Source: Malurus cyaneus samueli
Taxonomy: Eukaryota; Chordata; Aves; Passeriformes; Maluridae
Assembly: GCA_009741485.1 (NCBI GenBank)
Contig: CM019236.1
Location: 56,321,740-56,385,739, forward strand
Direction of reading: 5' to 3'
DNA: 64,000 bases
Below, in pieces: positions 48,057 through 61,489 of the stretch. Each line of letters starts with the position of its first letter. The first letter of the stretch is position 1. The position numbers and the translations under genes were made by a program. The notes below the pieces were generated by a model. It ran no database searches, was not told the origin of the DNA, and worked only from the letters and a program-made list of their open reading frames with translations.

Positions 48057-51000
48057 TTCTACTTTGCGTGCTGGTATTCGCGAAATCCCAGAGTGAACAG
48101 CAATACATCATCCTGCTTCAACATCTGCTAGAGCCCCCTCTCTTTCTAATCTGCCCAGATCCCCAAAGCCTTTCCCACCTGCTATAGCACCAAATGCTCA
48201 TTATAGCACACAGCTACGCCCTTCACTGTCCTTTCTCCCCGACTCTCAAGGTTAACATGGCACAATGACTATTATTAAATGGGGGCTTTAACAATGTAAA
48301 GGCAGCCCAAGCTGAGGAAGGGGGTGGGGGTGCAGAAAGAGAGCTGGAAGGAATTGGGTTGCATGCCAGCTTTGCTGGCAACAAAGATCTGCAAGAAAGC
48401 TGTGGCCAATTTTCCAGTCGAAACATGACTCACTGCACAGAGATGCACCCAAAATAAATAGCTTCCCTGTTCTGCTCCCAGCAGAAGCAGGAACCTCACC
48501 CTCCTGTGGTTTTGTGTCAGGGTACTGTGGGTACCACTCCAAGTTGCTTGGCAGAGCAGCACAGATAAAAATGGCAATTTTGAAGGAGATGGTGCCTCTG
48601 GGGGTTTTGTTTACTGCTTGGCAAACTGAAAATCATAAGCGATAAGAAGACTTTTCTCTCTCGTTGTCTAATTTTTTCCCCAGCTGCAAACTATCAACCT
48701 GCCCATTTGGTTTGTATCATCAGATCCATTGTAAGTGTGGTGCCTGGCACAGATGCATGTGGGTTGTGGGGGAGAAGCAAGTGAGCAGCAGGGGACAGGG
48801 CCAGGCTCACATGCATTCCTGTGAGCAGGACTTGATTCTGTGGTGTGAGGTTGGGGAACAGAGACTCAGCCTGAACTCTGCATTCCCTTGCTTTGCTTGT
48901 ATTCTGTCTTCAGATAACTTTGGGGATGGGACCTGCCGGGAGGTTTGGATGGTTTTGGTCTTTTATTGACATGGCCTTAAATAAACAAAGAGCAACCTCC
49001 TTTAGGGGTGTCTTTTGGCCCTTGCAGTCCAATGGGTGAACTGGGCTGCACCCTACCATGGGGACTTCATGTACAATTTGTGAAGTCTGAGGTGACTGCA
49101 CTCTTCTGCATTTGTCTCTAAGGCACAATCTTGGTTTCCATTGCCATCTGTCCCACATTATGCATTTCCATTTCTGAACAGACGACTGCAGTGGCCTTCC
49201 CTCATTGCCTAAACCATGGAGCACAGTATAACATATTGAGCAGAGCAAGATTTTTGAACCAGCACGCCCTGCACTGAGGAGCTGGGTTGTTGCCTCCTCA
49301 TGTGCAGTGGCAGATAGAGGAACATGGAAAGGATGGGGAGAAGAGGATGGCTTGTGTTAGTGTTAGCTGTTGTGTCATATGTTAAGCATCCCTGTAGGAT
49401 GGAAGCTTCCCTGCTCTCTGGATGGATGGGAACATGCTATGTATCCTCTTTGCAACTGAGCTTTGAGTCCGTAGCTATTTAAACAAGCCACTGAAGGTTG
49501 CGACCTGTTGGAATTAAAAACTGCATTCATTCATTCATTCAGTTGCTCATTCAAACTGAACATAAACAGAATCTTAGAGAATGACAAAAATCCATTTTTA
49601 GCTGGACCTTATGTAAATAAAGCAGCACTGAATGCAAATACACAGAAAAATCATACAGCAAGGGGGCAAAACACATTTTTTCAAAGAAATGTCAACAACT
49701 CATGCTTTTTGCTTACTGCACTGAAATACATCAAAGGTGAGGTTATAGTTATCTAAAAATAGCATCTGAGCAGTGTTCTTCAAATGAAACTTAAAGCAGG
49801 CTGGCTATATACTTAGCTGAAAATATATTATCCAGCTAGAGCAGCTTAGCCTCTGAGTCCCATATCAAGACATCCAAGGATAGCTTTTAAAGAGAAACTA
49901 CCAAAAAAAGCAGGAATAAATGAGGATTTGGCCACAGACTGTAAAAGTGAAATCTCACTTAATCTTGGTTGTATTTTTGCTGATGACAGCTGTGGTTAGG
50001 TGATCAGTTTCAAGGGACCAAGATCATGACTTCTGTATTAGCCAAACCATGACTGTGACTCAACTCCTCCTTGATATTTGACCCTAAGAGAAGTCCCACT
50101 TACAGAAATCTTTAGGGACTTTTCATTCAATTTATGTGTGGATGAAGTTGTTTTGTGGGACATCACATTTTAGAACATGGACCGAATAAAGGACAAAAAG
50201 TGCATGTTTTCTCTCTCTTTATGCACGTGTATAAACACATATAGGAAGGTTAGGGCATGACTGCATGTCAAAAAAGGAGGAAAAAAGCCCCAGTGATTAA
50301 AGAAAACCCACACAGATTGGTCTGATGACAGTTGTGGGTGGCTATGCTTCAAAGATCCCACAAGCCCCCTTCAGATGCATGAGGTTTTGCTGAAGTTGGG
50401 TGTGGATGATGCCATGTTTCCATATGCACTTCCTTTCCTTTAGTGTCTTCTGGTGAGACTTCCTTTATGCTGCCGGGACCACCATTTCCACTTTCCACCC
50501 ACAGACCTACTTCCTGGCTTGACTAAGACCAGCAGATTGCAGTCCACAGCATTATGTCTCACTCTCCAACACCTGTGAAAGATGAGACCACACAATGCTG
50601 AGCATTGCTCAGAGTTCTCAAAATCATGAAGGGAAAAACTACCAGTGACTAACAATAAGAGCCTGGGAACCTGTTTTCTCATGACAAGCAGTGTGAGATG
50701 CTCAAATTGTAGGTGCATGTGCTTATGTCAATGTTTACAATAATTGTTGCACATTTTAGCATGCATTAAGCTACAAAACAGAGAATGTGTAGAAAGAGCA
50801 AGGTGTAGAAAACAGCTAGCTGGCATTTAAGTGTTTTTGTTTCTGCACTCATCTGGTTCAAAAATAATGAAAGAGAAAAAATCCTGTCCACTCCTCATGC
50901 TTATGTGAGAGAAACAAGAACAGAGGAGGTATAAAGTGAAAGCAAAGGCCTGGTTCTAAGTCTGCCTGCCTTGCTGGCCCTACCTCCTCAGAAGCTGACT

Positions 51001-51100
51001 CAGAGCTGCAGATCTTAAGTCCCTTCAATGCTGCAAGAATTTAGATGTATTTCTTAAATTTACAACTTTGTCTCTCTTCTAAAACAAGCAACAAACAAAT
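48057..51100. other. Slightly GC-richer unique DNA, no gene recognised
   Basis: Compared with its neighbours 47.9-49.3 kb has more G and C and several overlapping short frames on both strands (for example 48275-48577 minus, 48664-48969 plus, 48910-49248 minus), none resembling a known protein. The stretch 48250-48310 carries ATTATTAAATGG and AACAATG words typical of homeodomain and SOX sites. A (CATT) run of about four units is at 49524-49540. Confidence 0.5.
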
Positions 51101-54100
51101 TAATGCACTTTAAATAACATTAACATTAGAATACAAACTAAAATAGCTCAAGAAATGCAAAAATTATGATAATTATGGATGACCTTGACACTATCTGTCC
51201 TTTAATGACCATCTGGCCTCCTTCCTCAATCAAAGCCAGGAGTTAAGATCAGAGTCACCCTCCCCTTTGAGAGTCTGGCTTTTAAACTTCCTTCTACTTC
51301 TAACCTACCTTCATGTCTCTGAAATATCCTGGGGTAAATATTCCAGGACTTACCCCAAAAGCTGAGAATCCTTGGTGTACAGACCACACTCGGAGTGACT
51401 GAGACACACCAGTACAATGGCACATACAGGTACAACAGTAAGTGTGTATGCCTGTGTACACTCTCTTTCATTTCTGCAGGAGCAGCTTCAGCCCTGAGTT
51501 TTGAACTGATCTATTGAGCCATAGGATCAGTACTCAGAAATCCATCTCCATTTCTGGGAGATCTTACTTTACTCTTAAATACATATGCATGCACATGCAT
51601 TAATGCAACTGTCATAAAAACTGCAGTATTTTAAATATTGAATGATCATCAACAAGGTATTGGAAAAATTTAGGCACCTTAGGGACACTTTAGACACCAT
51701 TGAATTCAATCCCCTTGCAGATATCTACAGGCATGCTATGGAACTGACTTAATGTCATTGCCACATTTTTTCATGTGACTTGCACCTCACTTACTAAATT
51801 GGAGGAAGGATTCTTATTTAACGATGAACCTCTTGATGTTTTGTTTACCCCTTGATCTGCATGTGTCCTTATGCCTCCCTCACTTCCCACAATTCAGAAT
51901 GGTGCCTTCTGCAGTGTGTACTTTCTAGCTGTGCCACCAGTGAAACAGAGCTCCTACATGTAACAGTTTCCTGTGGTGCAGACTCTACCCCAGACTTACT
52001 CCTCCAGCTCCAAGCTATCGCAGTCCAGTGCCTTCCCACTCTCCTTTCCCAAATGCTTTTATTTCATCACCCAGTCAGTCACAATTTCCACTGCGGAAGC
52101 CCAACCACTCTTCTTCTCACCACCATCTGGTCATGCACTAAAGCAAAAGCTTCTAAAATTCCACTCCATAAACCTTGTTAGACTCTTATTACTTACAGGA
52201 AATGTGAGCAGAAATCCTTATTATCTATCCTTACAGATCTTTATAATGTGCTAATCCTACCAAGCCTGCTTTTAGAAAGAGAGCCAGAACCCTGAGAGAT
52301 GCAAGACATTGCAGCCATGGCCGTTTCTCCTGTAGGACAACCTTACAGCATTTTCCACAGCTCTGTAGATGGGGTATGTTATCAAGTGTTCAGGTGGAGT
52401 GCCTGTTGTACTGACATCAATCTGGGTAATAACAGAACCACACATAAACATACCCTGATACTTATGGAAAACAGTAAAATTTGTATCTGAAAAAAAACCA
52501 CCCATATAATATTTATCTTTTTCATTTCTGTGGGATTTTTGTCAGACTCACAACCAGGCATTTTGGCACTCTGTTGTTGGAAACTTCCCAAACACATGTA
52601 AAAAATAAATGCAGTCAGTTTAATACAATTATCAGCTTTTTCTCAGTCTGCGTTGAATCTGTGTTTGTCTAATGTCCATGTAGATATTTTCTGCTTATCA
52701 AAGTCAATAAATCTGCTACTTTAAAGATAAAGGCACATTTCTTTCAAAGCTACTGGGTGCTGCTCTCTAATGCTGCATCTTGTCCACTGTGTTCAGAAGC
52801 AGGGAGCAAATCAAACTGATAGCATGTCTTCATCAAAACATTTTGAAAGGTGCTTTCTAAGGAAACATCCAGGGGAATTGTATGTCCTCTTATTTTCTGC
52901 CAGTACAATGCATATATCTAGGAACTTTATTGTATTCTCTTCTTAGGTATAAATAGTTTCCTCGCAAGTAGCTTCAGCTCTACTTGCATATTCCTGGCTT
53001 TACAGCAGATTTACTTCAGACTTCTTAGGTAAAATATTTACTTTTGAAATTTTATGTCAGTCACTTTAAATTGTCAGTTCACTGTTTAGATCTGATAATG
53101 CCTTTGTCTTTAATACTAGTTTCACCTGTAAACATTTAAGTTGTCACTGTCTTGTATATTTTATTTTACTCACTATGAAAAATTGTTGTTTTACTTTGAA
53201 CACATTGCCACTGATCCAACATTCACTTTTCTAGGAACATACCTCCTCACTCTTTTGGCTGTCTGAGATCCAAGTAAGTTTCTTTCTCCTTGTGTCTATG
53301 CTGTGAGAGCCAAGACATGCTAAGATTTGCTTGTGGAAATAAGCCCTGTGGTATGAATAATGTAATGGATGTGACACAAAGGCCACTTTGCTTTCAAGTG
53401 TACTGAGATAAGCAGATTATAAATGTTCTGTGCATTCTAGCCTGGTTCCCATTTTTAACTACAGAAGTACTTAGACATGTTAAAAACACAAGGATATCAG
53501 ATTTTTAGCTTTTGAAAGAATTATCCTGCTTCCTATTCAGCAGGTTCTCTGTTAACACATTGCACTTCTTTCTTCTCTCTAACTTTATTTTTGCCCTCTC
53601 TTCCCCTCTGGCTTTCAGCTTGTCGTTTTCCTTCCTTTGATTTTATGCTCAAACCTTTTTCCTTCTCTTCCCCGTGAATGCAGACCTGGCCTTTCCCTGC
53701 TTCTTAGCTTAAGGCTCAGTCCTTTTCTTCCCTTTGGCACTTGGTATAACCTTCTGTTTCTCTCCTTTTTTTTTTTTTTTTTTAAATTTGACTTTCTCTC
53801 TCTGACTTCCCACATCTTTTAATTCATTTTGTTCCTGGAGGTGGTTAGGGGTGGTGGGGTGATGGTGTTCAAGTGCCTGCCTTGAAGAGAAAGGCAGACA
53901 CTCTCTGCAGCTCTGGTAACAGACCTTGCTAGCTGGGCTTTCTCACTGACACGTCTTACATTTTTGCGTGCACTACAGAGCCTCGACTGCAGCGTGTCCT
54001 CAGGAAGCACATAGCAGGCAGAGGTCTCTCCCCAGGTGCTGATTCTCACACATGCAGGTTGCCTGTACCTGTTAGTCAAGCTTTGTGAGGAGCATCGAAT

Positions 54101-54265
54101 TTTCCGTTATTGTAAAAGCACCTCTGATCTGGTAAGTCTTCTTCACCTCACAATACCAGTAGCAAATACCTCAGGATATTTACTTGGTAATTCTTCCTCC
54201 CACTAACAAGCAAATGGCTAAACACAAGAAAAATAAGCGCTTCTCATGTATCAGCCAAGTTATAG
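51101..54265. other. Unique non-coding DNA
   Basis: No confident exon or transposon. About 51090-51200 is strongly TAAT/ATTA-rich without being simple repeat. Frames at 51852-52181 and 51973-52254 overlap in different frames and are unassigned. Confidence 0.5.
53766..53783 (+). repeat. Poly-T tract (18 T)
   Basis: Eighteen T inside a longer C/T-rich segment (about 53570-53820). Confidence 0.9.
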
Positions 54266-54325
54266 GGTTCCCTTGAACCGTAGGAAGTTCCCTTGAAACC
54301 CAAGCCAGTTCCCTTGAAAATTAGG
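54266..54325 (+). repeat. Three-unit tandem repeat of GTTCCCTTGAA words, period 20-21
   Basis: GTTCCCTTGAA begins at 54267, 54287 and 54308, and a decayed fourth GTTCTTTTGCA follows at about 54330. The words between the units (CCGTAGGAA, ACCCAAGCCA, AATTAGGATC) are diverged. It is a small minisatellite remnant. On the minus strand it yields a repeated FQGN peptide in a frame I do not believe is coding. Confidence 0.75.
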
Positions 54326-54344
54326 ATCTGTTCTTTTGCAATTT

Positions 54345-57300
54345 TTAAAAAATATATTTCTATTACCTCCATGACTTTGGAGCAGCTTTCTCACTTTGCT
54401 GTTGAGGTGGCTTTCTCTCTTACAACTGGCTGACATCCTCACCTCCTCAGCGTATCTCTGCATTTCTGACCTCAGCTCCTGTCAGCCTGACGTCTCCATT
54501 CAGCACTGATTGCTGCCATTTCAGAGATCTCTTTTCCCTAACTATCCAGCCCATGTCCATCCTTTATGTGACAAGCACCCTGACAGTTCTGTTGAGAGAT
54601 TTGGGTCTCTCTTTAACCTATTTCCCTTTAATTTTTGGTGGTGTAGTATAGCCAGCTATGGGTCTTCTCCAGTGTTTTGCAGGAGGGGAAATAACTTGCT
54701 ACTAGGCTGTACAGAAAGTTTCTCTTGCTCTTTCCTCACTTCCCCTTTTCTTCTGTCTGCCCTGGAATAGATTCACGCAGCTCTCTTGTTGTGTCTTGTT
54801 CAAAGGACGTCAGCCTGAAGCTGAGGGCGTATTTATTGAGGGTAACATAATCATAATGTGCCATGCATGATAAAGGAAGTAGAAACAACACAGAAAAGTT
54901 CAGATATTTTCAAGGGCTTTAATTCTGAGTTCTGACTCAATAGAAATAGTGAATACACATGCTCATTAGAGAGCAATGGTCAGACATGGAGCCATGGCTA
55001 CGTTGAAGAGAAGTTCCACTTAAAAAGAAAAAAATAGAAAAAAAGTGTGTCTGGCTGGAAACACAATGTACAAAGGAGTGGAAAAACACTTACTAGTCTG
55101 TGAGAACTAATAGTATGCAGATTAATTCAATTCAGCATTAACTTCATGCAGATCCATCTGCATAGCATGTTTCAGGCTCTTTAGAGGTGCTGTAGCAGTT
55201 CCAGATTGCTGAACCAGACCCTACCACTTTAGAAATGTTGACCAAAGTCAGGATTTCAAATGTCTGGTGCTGCTGGTCTTGATGATGTCTTTGTGCTGCT
55301 CCTGTTCCTCCAGTTGTGGAAGTTGCAGCATTCTTCAAAGGTTCTGGTTCCTGTGCCTACACTGAGCTTTTTCTACATCTCTCCTGTGGATAGTTAACTC
55401 AATTTCTCAAGTTTAGTGTGTCTATAAAATTTTCTTTTACATTACAAGATACAAACTTCTTCCATGTGATTTTGCGAGATCTGTGCCAAAATAGATTGTC
55501 TATGCAAACCTCAGCCTATTTCTCCCCCAAGTATATAAATTTTCACATGCAAATAGATATGCCTGTGTTCATTTTAAAATATACTTTATAATTATTTTTA
55601 CTTTATTTCTCCCCCTTCCAAAAATAGAAAGTAATCAAAGTCAAAGCAGCCAGTCAGGAAAATGTTTAATTGAGTGTAATAGCAATTCTTACCCGCTTCA
55701 GAATAAAGTCTGCACAAAAAAAACTTTTGAAACACCATCACTTTTAACAGATAGATTGACAATTGTCTCAATCTTCATTCACCTTATGTGCATAGCTGTC
55801 AGTATCTGAGAAGTACCAGTTTAGTGCAGTGGGAAGTGAGCAAGGAATCAATGCCAGAATCTTCAAGCTTAGGGAAAAATATGAGAAATAATATCACTTT
55901 GCATAAATGTCATTCACTCTGCTGTGCTGCCTAAATTCAGTATCTAAATAAGAAAGTAAAAAAAAAGAAAAAGCTCCAAGCCTTCATGAGACACAGATGA
56001 GCTCCCTTTCACGAAGGTGTAAGGCGGGGAAGGTCAATGTTAAGGTTACTGCCTACACGGTGAGGCTGCCCTAAGTTATGCTTGCCAAAACAAGCCTTTC
56101 TGGTTACCTAGGTAGGCTGGATGTGTGAACAAAGGCAGACAGAAAGGTTCTTTACCATACTTGCCATGAACAAAGAACCTGTAAAGTCATCTTAACACAA
56201 TTGCTACAACTCTGCACAGGTGGAAAGAAAAATGTGAACCATCAGCTCCTGCTCTATCAGGCTGCTTCCAGGCAAGGGATAGCTAAACCTCAGCTCTCTC
56301 CCTTGGCCAGACACCCAAAAGCCCTGACAGAAAAGCTAGCAACACTGACAAACTGCAGTCAGACCAAAGGCAGTGCCACTCCAGTAGAAGGCATCTCACC
56401 TTCATGCTTTGGGGTCATGCTGAGGCACACCAAGGTCCCCAAAGGGAATTCTACCTCCCTCACCCAGCTGTGAATGCAACAGAATTCCTGTGCTCTGAAC
56501 TGCTCTTACAAGAGTCATGTTCCACCTGCCTAATGTAGTCAGATATCTCACATGAGTTTTATGTGAAGAGAATGCTGCCTCTGAGACATCTGCAATGAAA
56601 AAGACTGGCAGTAAACCCACAGCTCTCATTAAGGAAAAATGGCAGAAAAATTAACTGTGCTTTTTGTAGTGGAGAATGTTTGGCAAGAATTTTTTTACTG
56701 AGAATGAACTGTTCTACCAAAGTGAGGCAAGATACGTGGACCCACATAAATGGGAAACTGAAAATCTGTGCTACATGCTGTCCCTCCAAGGCCTCTAAAA
56801 TAGTTTGGAAAATTTCTTTGTTTTCCAAAGTGTAGACAACAAAATAGCTTAATGTATTTTGAATATTCCATCCAAGCTAGATAAAATTTTCATGTAAAAT
56901 ATATCATATAAAGACTTCTAAGATTTTTTTTTAAAAATTATGACAAATTACTAAGTACCACTGTAGCTCTTCTAGCTACTATTCCCAAAATATAAGCTGC
57001 TTTTAGGAACCTTCTCTTGTGAAGTATGACTCTTTTGCAATCACATGGATAAGAGTTTTAAAAAAGGAAAAAATTTAAATACTTTGAAATTTGGTTTCAA
57101 AGCTTCTTCGTGTAAGCTGCATGCCAAACATGGTGCAACAGCTGCAGAAAACTACCTGAATTAAATCTCAGTCATCCTGCACATCACTGCTTGGATTTTG
57201 TATCTTTAGTCTGAAGAGTGGTAGGATTAAGTCATTGTGTATAATGGAAGTCCTGAAGTTGTATTGTTTCTTGCACTTGATGGCATGAAAGCAACGAGTA

Positions 57301-58323
57301 AAAAGAGGTCTGCTGAGTTTGAAGGAGGCTGGTGAAATTAGCTTTTACTGTTGAATAAAATGCGTTCTATTCATTTTGGCATTTGGCCTTGTTTGCACCT
57401 TAATTTGGACTGAGACATCTCTCTAATAATTCTAATAACTGGATCTTAAAACCCATCAAATTTACATATTGTGGTGTACTAAAGCTTGGGGTATCTGTAT
57501 TTCTGACTTATAGCAAAGTCTGACAGAGATCTAACCTTTATGTTAAATTTATGTAACTCACTCCTAATTTGAGGCATGATAAGACAAGTGCTGGAAGGAC
57601 AAGTGTGTAACTCTAGAAGAAATATAGCCTTTTTTCCTCTACTTCTAAGTGAAGTGCTTTTCAAAATGTGTGTCCTCTGTGCACTTTATGGCTTTACAAT
57701 AGCAGTTTACAGTGACCTCAGAGCCGCTGGAAACCCAGAGAAGCTTCCAGCTTAAAACCGTTTGAAAAGTGAAATAATTCATATTCCATATCTCATAGAA
57801 TGAACAGGGAGAGATAGAGAGAAAATGCTATATTCATTGCAGCTGGTATCCTTTTTATCAGGTACTCCATGTAAACAACTATGGTGTTGAGCTGTCAAGC
57901 CCAAGATCATGGCTGCTCCCGAACTGAAGTGGTTTAGAGTATTTTAGTCTGCATTCATTACAAGGTACAGTGTACAGTTAAGGGAGGCTCTTGTGGCGCC
58001 AGTGCGTGATTATGGCAAGACAGGCTGACCACTGGAGAGGATCTGGGCTGAGTAGGGCCAGATCCAAGTTTGCACACAGCCATCACACCAGCACACCTTG
58101 TAATGACAGATCTGCAGCACTCATCCTGGGATGCTGCTAGAAGGGACACTGTGTTTTCCTAAGGAAAAGGGAGCTTGTGTTTTCAAGGGGCTGTTTATGA
58201 CCCCTCTCTGCTATCCTGTTTTCGAAATCTTTGGTGTGCCTGTGTGGGTTATCTGTGTGTGTAAATTGTCCCTTCTATCTCTCCACATCTCTTTGGGACC
58301 ATTATTTCTTATTGTTCTCACTC
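54345..58323. other. Unique non-coding DNA
   Basis: No exon, RNA gene or transposon recognised on either strand. The frame 56201-56473 (plus) and overlapping minus-strand frames are unassigned. Confidence 0.5.
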
Positions 58324-58339
58324 TTTTTTTTTTTTTTTT
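58324..58339 (+). repeat. Poly-T tract (about 16 T)
   Basis: About sixteen T followed by CCCAACTTCTC. No retroposon could be attached to it on either strand. Confidence 0.85.
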
Positions 58340-61300
58340 CCCAACTTCTCAATTTAAGTTTGAAAGCCTAACCACAATGTAAACAAATAAAAATAACACA
58401 AAAAATCAGCTTCATAATTAGTGGTCAACCAACTGCCAAATCCTTTTCAGAGTGACTGTAATGTGAGGCAGGTAGAAGCCAGACACCTTAAAAAAAGTGA
58501 AATTTTGGTCACAGCACATAGCCTATTAGTCTGTGGAGGGTTTTTTTTTGTGGGTAATAATTGTCTTTCAGCCTCTTGTGAATGTTATTCTCTGCACACA
58601 AATATTCATTTCACCTTCTCGCCTTCCAGTTTCAAGCGATCTGTTTATACAGGTTGAAAAAAAGAATGTACAAGAGTTGTTCAATAGGAAAACAATTTAG
58701 AGAGAATTTCAGATGATAACCATGACAACCCAGTAAGCAACAATGAAGAAAAAAGTCCAAGCCCTTGCAAGAAATGTTTATTTCTCAAACCTGAAAAAAA
58801 ATTCCATAACCTGAAGTGGACAGTGCTGCAAGCACTTGGCCATGAGACATTTATAGAGACATAAGCAAAGCTTTGCAGCAGCAAACATTACTGTAGATTG
58901 ACTACAGTATTATAGGAAGCTTTGGTAGAGATAGGGAAGAGATACAAAGATTTCCCTGAAACCTTGGGCAAAACTCTTTTTCTAATTTTCTGTTCAAACA
59001 GTAGATAAGGGGAATATTTTATTCATAATGCAGAAGCGTAAAAAGGAGTAAAGCCTGGCACACTCATTTGCAAATTGTTTTTTTTTCAAATAATAAGAAA
59101 CTTTGAGGTTGTTTTTTTCCCCCAGAGGATTCCAAGTATTCTGGTAAAAAAAGGTGGGCTGCTCTGAGAGCCACATTTAAGCTGACCACAAGCTTCTTGA
59201 CCCCATCCTTTTAGGATGGCTCTTCCTCAGCCCAAGTATACTTTTAAAACACTTTTCTACAAATTTCCTTCATGCTATTAAACCAGCAGTCCCTGCCTTG
59301 ATAAGCACCTCTTTTGAGCATATTGTCACCCCATTTTGAACTTATGTTCAAACTTATGACCATAGCTAAAGCAGCTAGGGACACTGAAGTATATAAGAAA
59401 GAATGAAAATGCCAAAGATTATTAGGCATTATAAAAGCCTAATTCCATTTTTCTTATAAATATAGTAAAATAATATAGGCTGACAAAGAATAGTGCAATA
59501 ACAGGATTTCCTCTTACAGTTCACCCCGGGATGTGCTGCCTCTAATAAGACCATTATCTTATTTTGGGCTTGTTTTTGCATATGTAAATGAGAACACACT
59601 ACCTGAATGCATTTTTGGAGCTCACAGCAGTGTGGCATTTTATAGCTGTGAGGCATGGGAATGATAGTGTGCCAGCTGTGCCATTACCCTCTGGAAGACC
59701 TGGGGGCAGTCAGGGTCAAAAATACATAACTTTATGTTCCCGTTTGAAATCTGTCAGTGGATGCTGGCCTCACAGAGCTTTGTTCATAAAGCTTGGGGAA
59801 CAACAAGAGGCTGTCAACAAAAGCAAACTTTAGAAACTTAGACTATTGAACTAGGTCTGTGCAAAATTCACACTGAATTTGATACATGCAAATTTATTCT
59901 TCGTTTTCAGTGCACAAAGGGCTAAACAACCCTCAAATGCAATTGAAACATCCTCATGTCACTGACTGTCACCCACGTCTTCAGTCTTCTCAGCATCCTC
60001 TTCAGAAGTTTCCTCTGCCAAGAGCAGGTCCTCAGTCCTCCCCCACAAAGTCCCTTTTTTCATCTTCTTTTCCCCTTGTGTTCTCCATCTATTAAAGAAT
60101 TTATTCTGATACCCAGTTAAAGGCTTTACAATCAGAAGATTTTCAGAATCCCAAAAGGTTCCTGAGGTACAGGTCTTAAAGCTTTAGTTGTTTTACTTTT
60201 ATCCAAATTAAGCAAATTTAAAGGGTACTCTAAGAGGTGCTTTGGTCCTTTAGGAATCCAGGTCCTGGTACATAGTTCCAACAGCTATGCACCTAATTTT
60301 TAGTTTTACATTGCAGGTGTACATAGAGGTAATTCTAATGGACTACAAAGAGTCCTCCAATTCATACCAATTCCTGTCTTATTCTGAAATTTCTAAGTTA
60401 GTTTTTTGTATGCTGCTGCCATGATGACTATTCTGGGCTTAATTTTAAACAAAAAGGTTTTTATTTTTAATAGTGGAATTCTTAGTTATTTAAATTGGAA
60501 GTCACAATCTTTTTATTTTTCACAACAGATGCTCTGTGAATTGTATGAACTTGTGAATTTCAAAGCTTCTCTGAAGAATTCAGAAGCACAGTTAAAACTT
60601 GTAAAGTTTAACGGGATAAAAGTGAAAATATCCCTGGGTCCTGACATCTATTTTCTCTAAACCTTACTTATGTAAAAAATGCCAAGCATTTCTTTCTCCA
60701 AGCATTTTAAAAGTTATAGGGGTTTGTTAGTTGGTCAAACATAAACCATTTATGTTATATAAAGAATGTAACCTAAAGATGGTATCTTCAGAGCCATGCA
60801 CAAAACATAAAATTCAATAGAAGTTGGAACTACCTGCACAAGGATATTGATAGGTGTGCTTTAGGAACAACAATTTATAATACAAGAGTCTCAGGGTTTG
60901 ACTCAGTAATTGCTGCTAGGAGCAGCTAGGATCTGGTATTTTTTTGTGCAAGTCACTTTCTTGCATAACATGCTCTGTGCAGTGAAAATTATCCATTGCC
61001 TGAGCACAGCTCAATTGGCTTGAAGTGTTTCCTAGTGAAAAAACTTCCACGTAGTTTCGTGTTCACTCTGCATCATTTGTGTAATATGTTGCTTCTGTGA
61101 CTTCTTCTGCTCCTAGCACTGTAATGTATTTCCCTAGGGAGGAAATCTGAGGTATTTGCTTTGCTTTCAGCCTCAAAAGGGACTGCAAAAGCCAGTTCTC
61201 CCTACTGGATGTCGGAGTGAGATGCAAAGTGTGTGTAGGAACAGCCATGGTGAGGCAGAAATGTAGTGTAGGAGTTGTGTGGGACTGCTGTTTTCCTAAA

Positions 61301-61489
61301 ACCTCCCTGAAGTGAGAAATGGGGCTGTGAAAACCTTGTTTTCAAGTTGTGTGTTGCTACCTTTAACACCCAAGTTGTTCCGTGAACCCCTACTGGATCC
61401 CTTTATTTATAAGTTATTTATAAAATTACCTTTTTTGCAGTGGGTTTCGCTCCTTGCTCTTTGCTGTCTGAATTCCCCTGTCTGCAGGA
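58340..61489. other. Unique non-coding DNA with one enhancer-like stretch
   Basis: No exon recognised. About 59500-59700 has densely packed motif-like words (TAATAAGACC, TTATCTTATTTTGGG, TTTGCATATGTAAATGAG) in otherwise complex sequence. The middle one contains a GATA-type site and the last one a POU/octamer-type site. This is a motif impression only. Confidence 0.45.
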
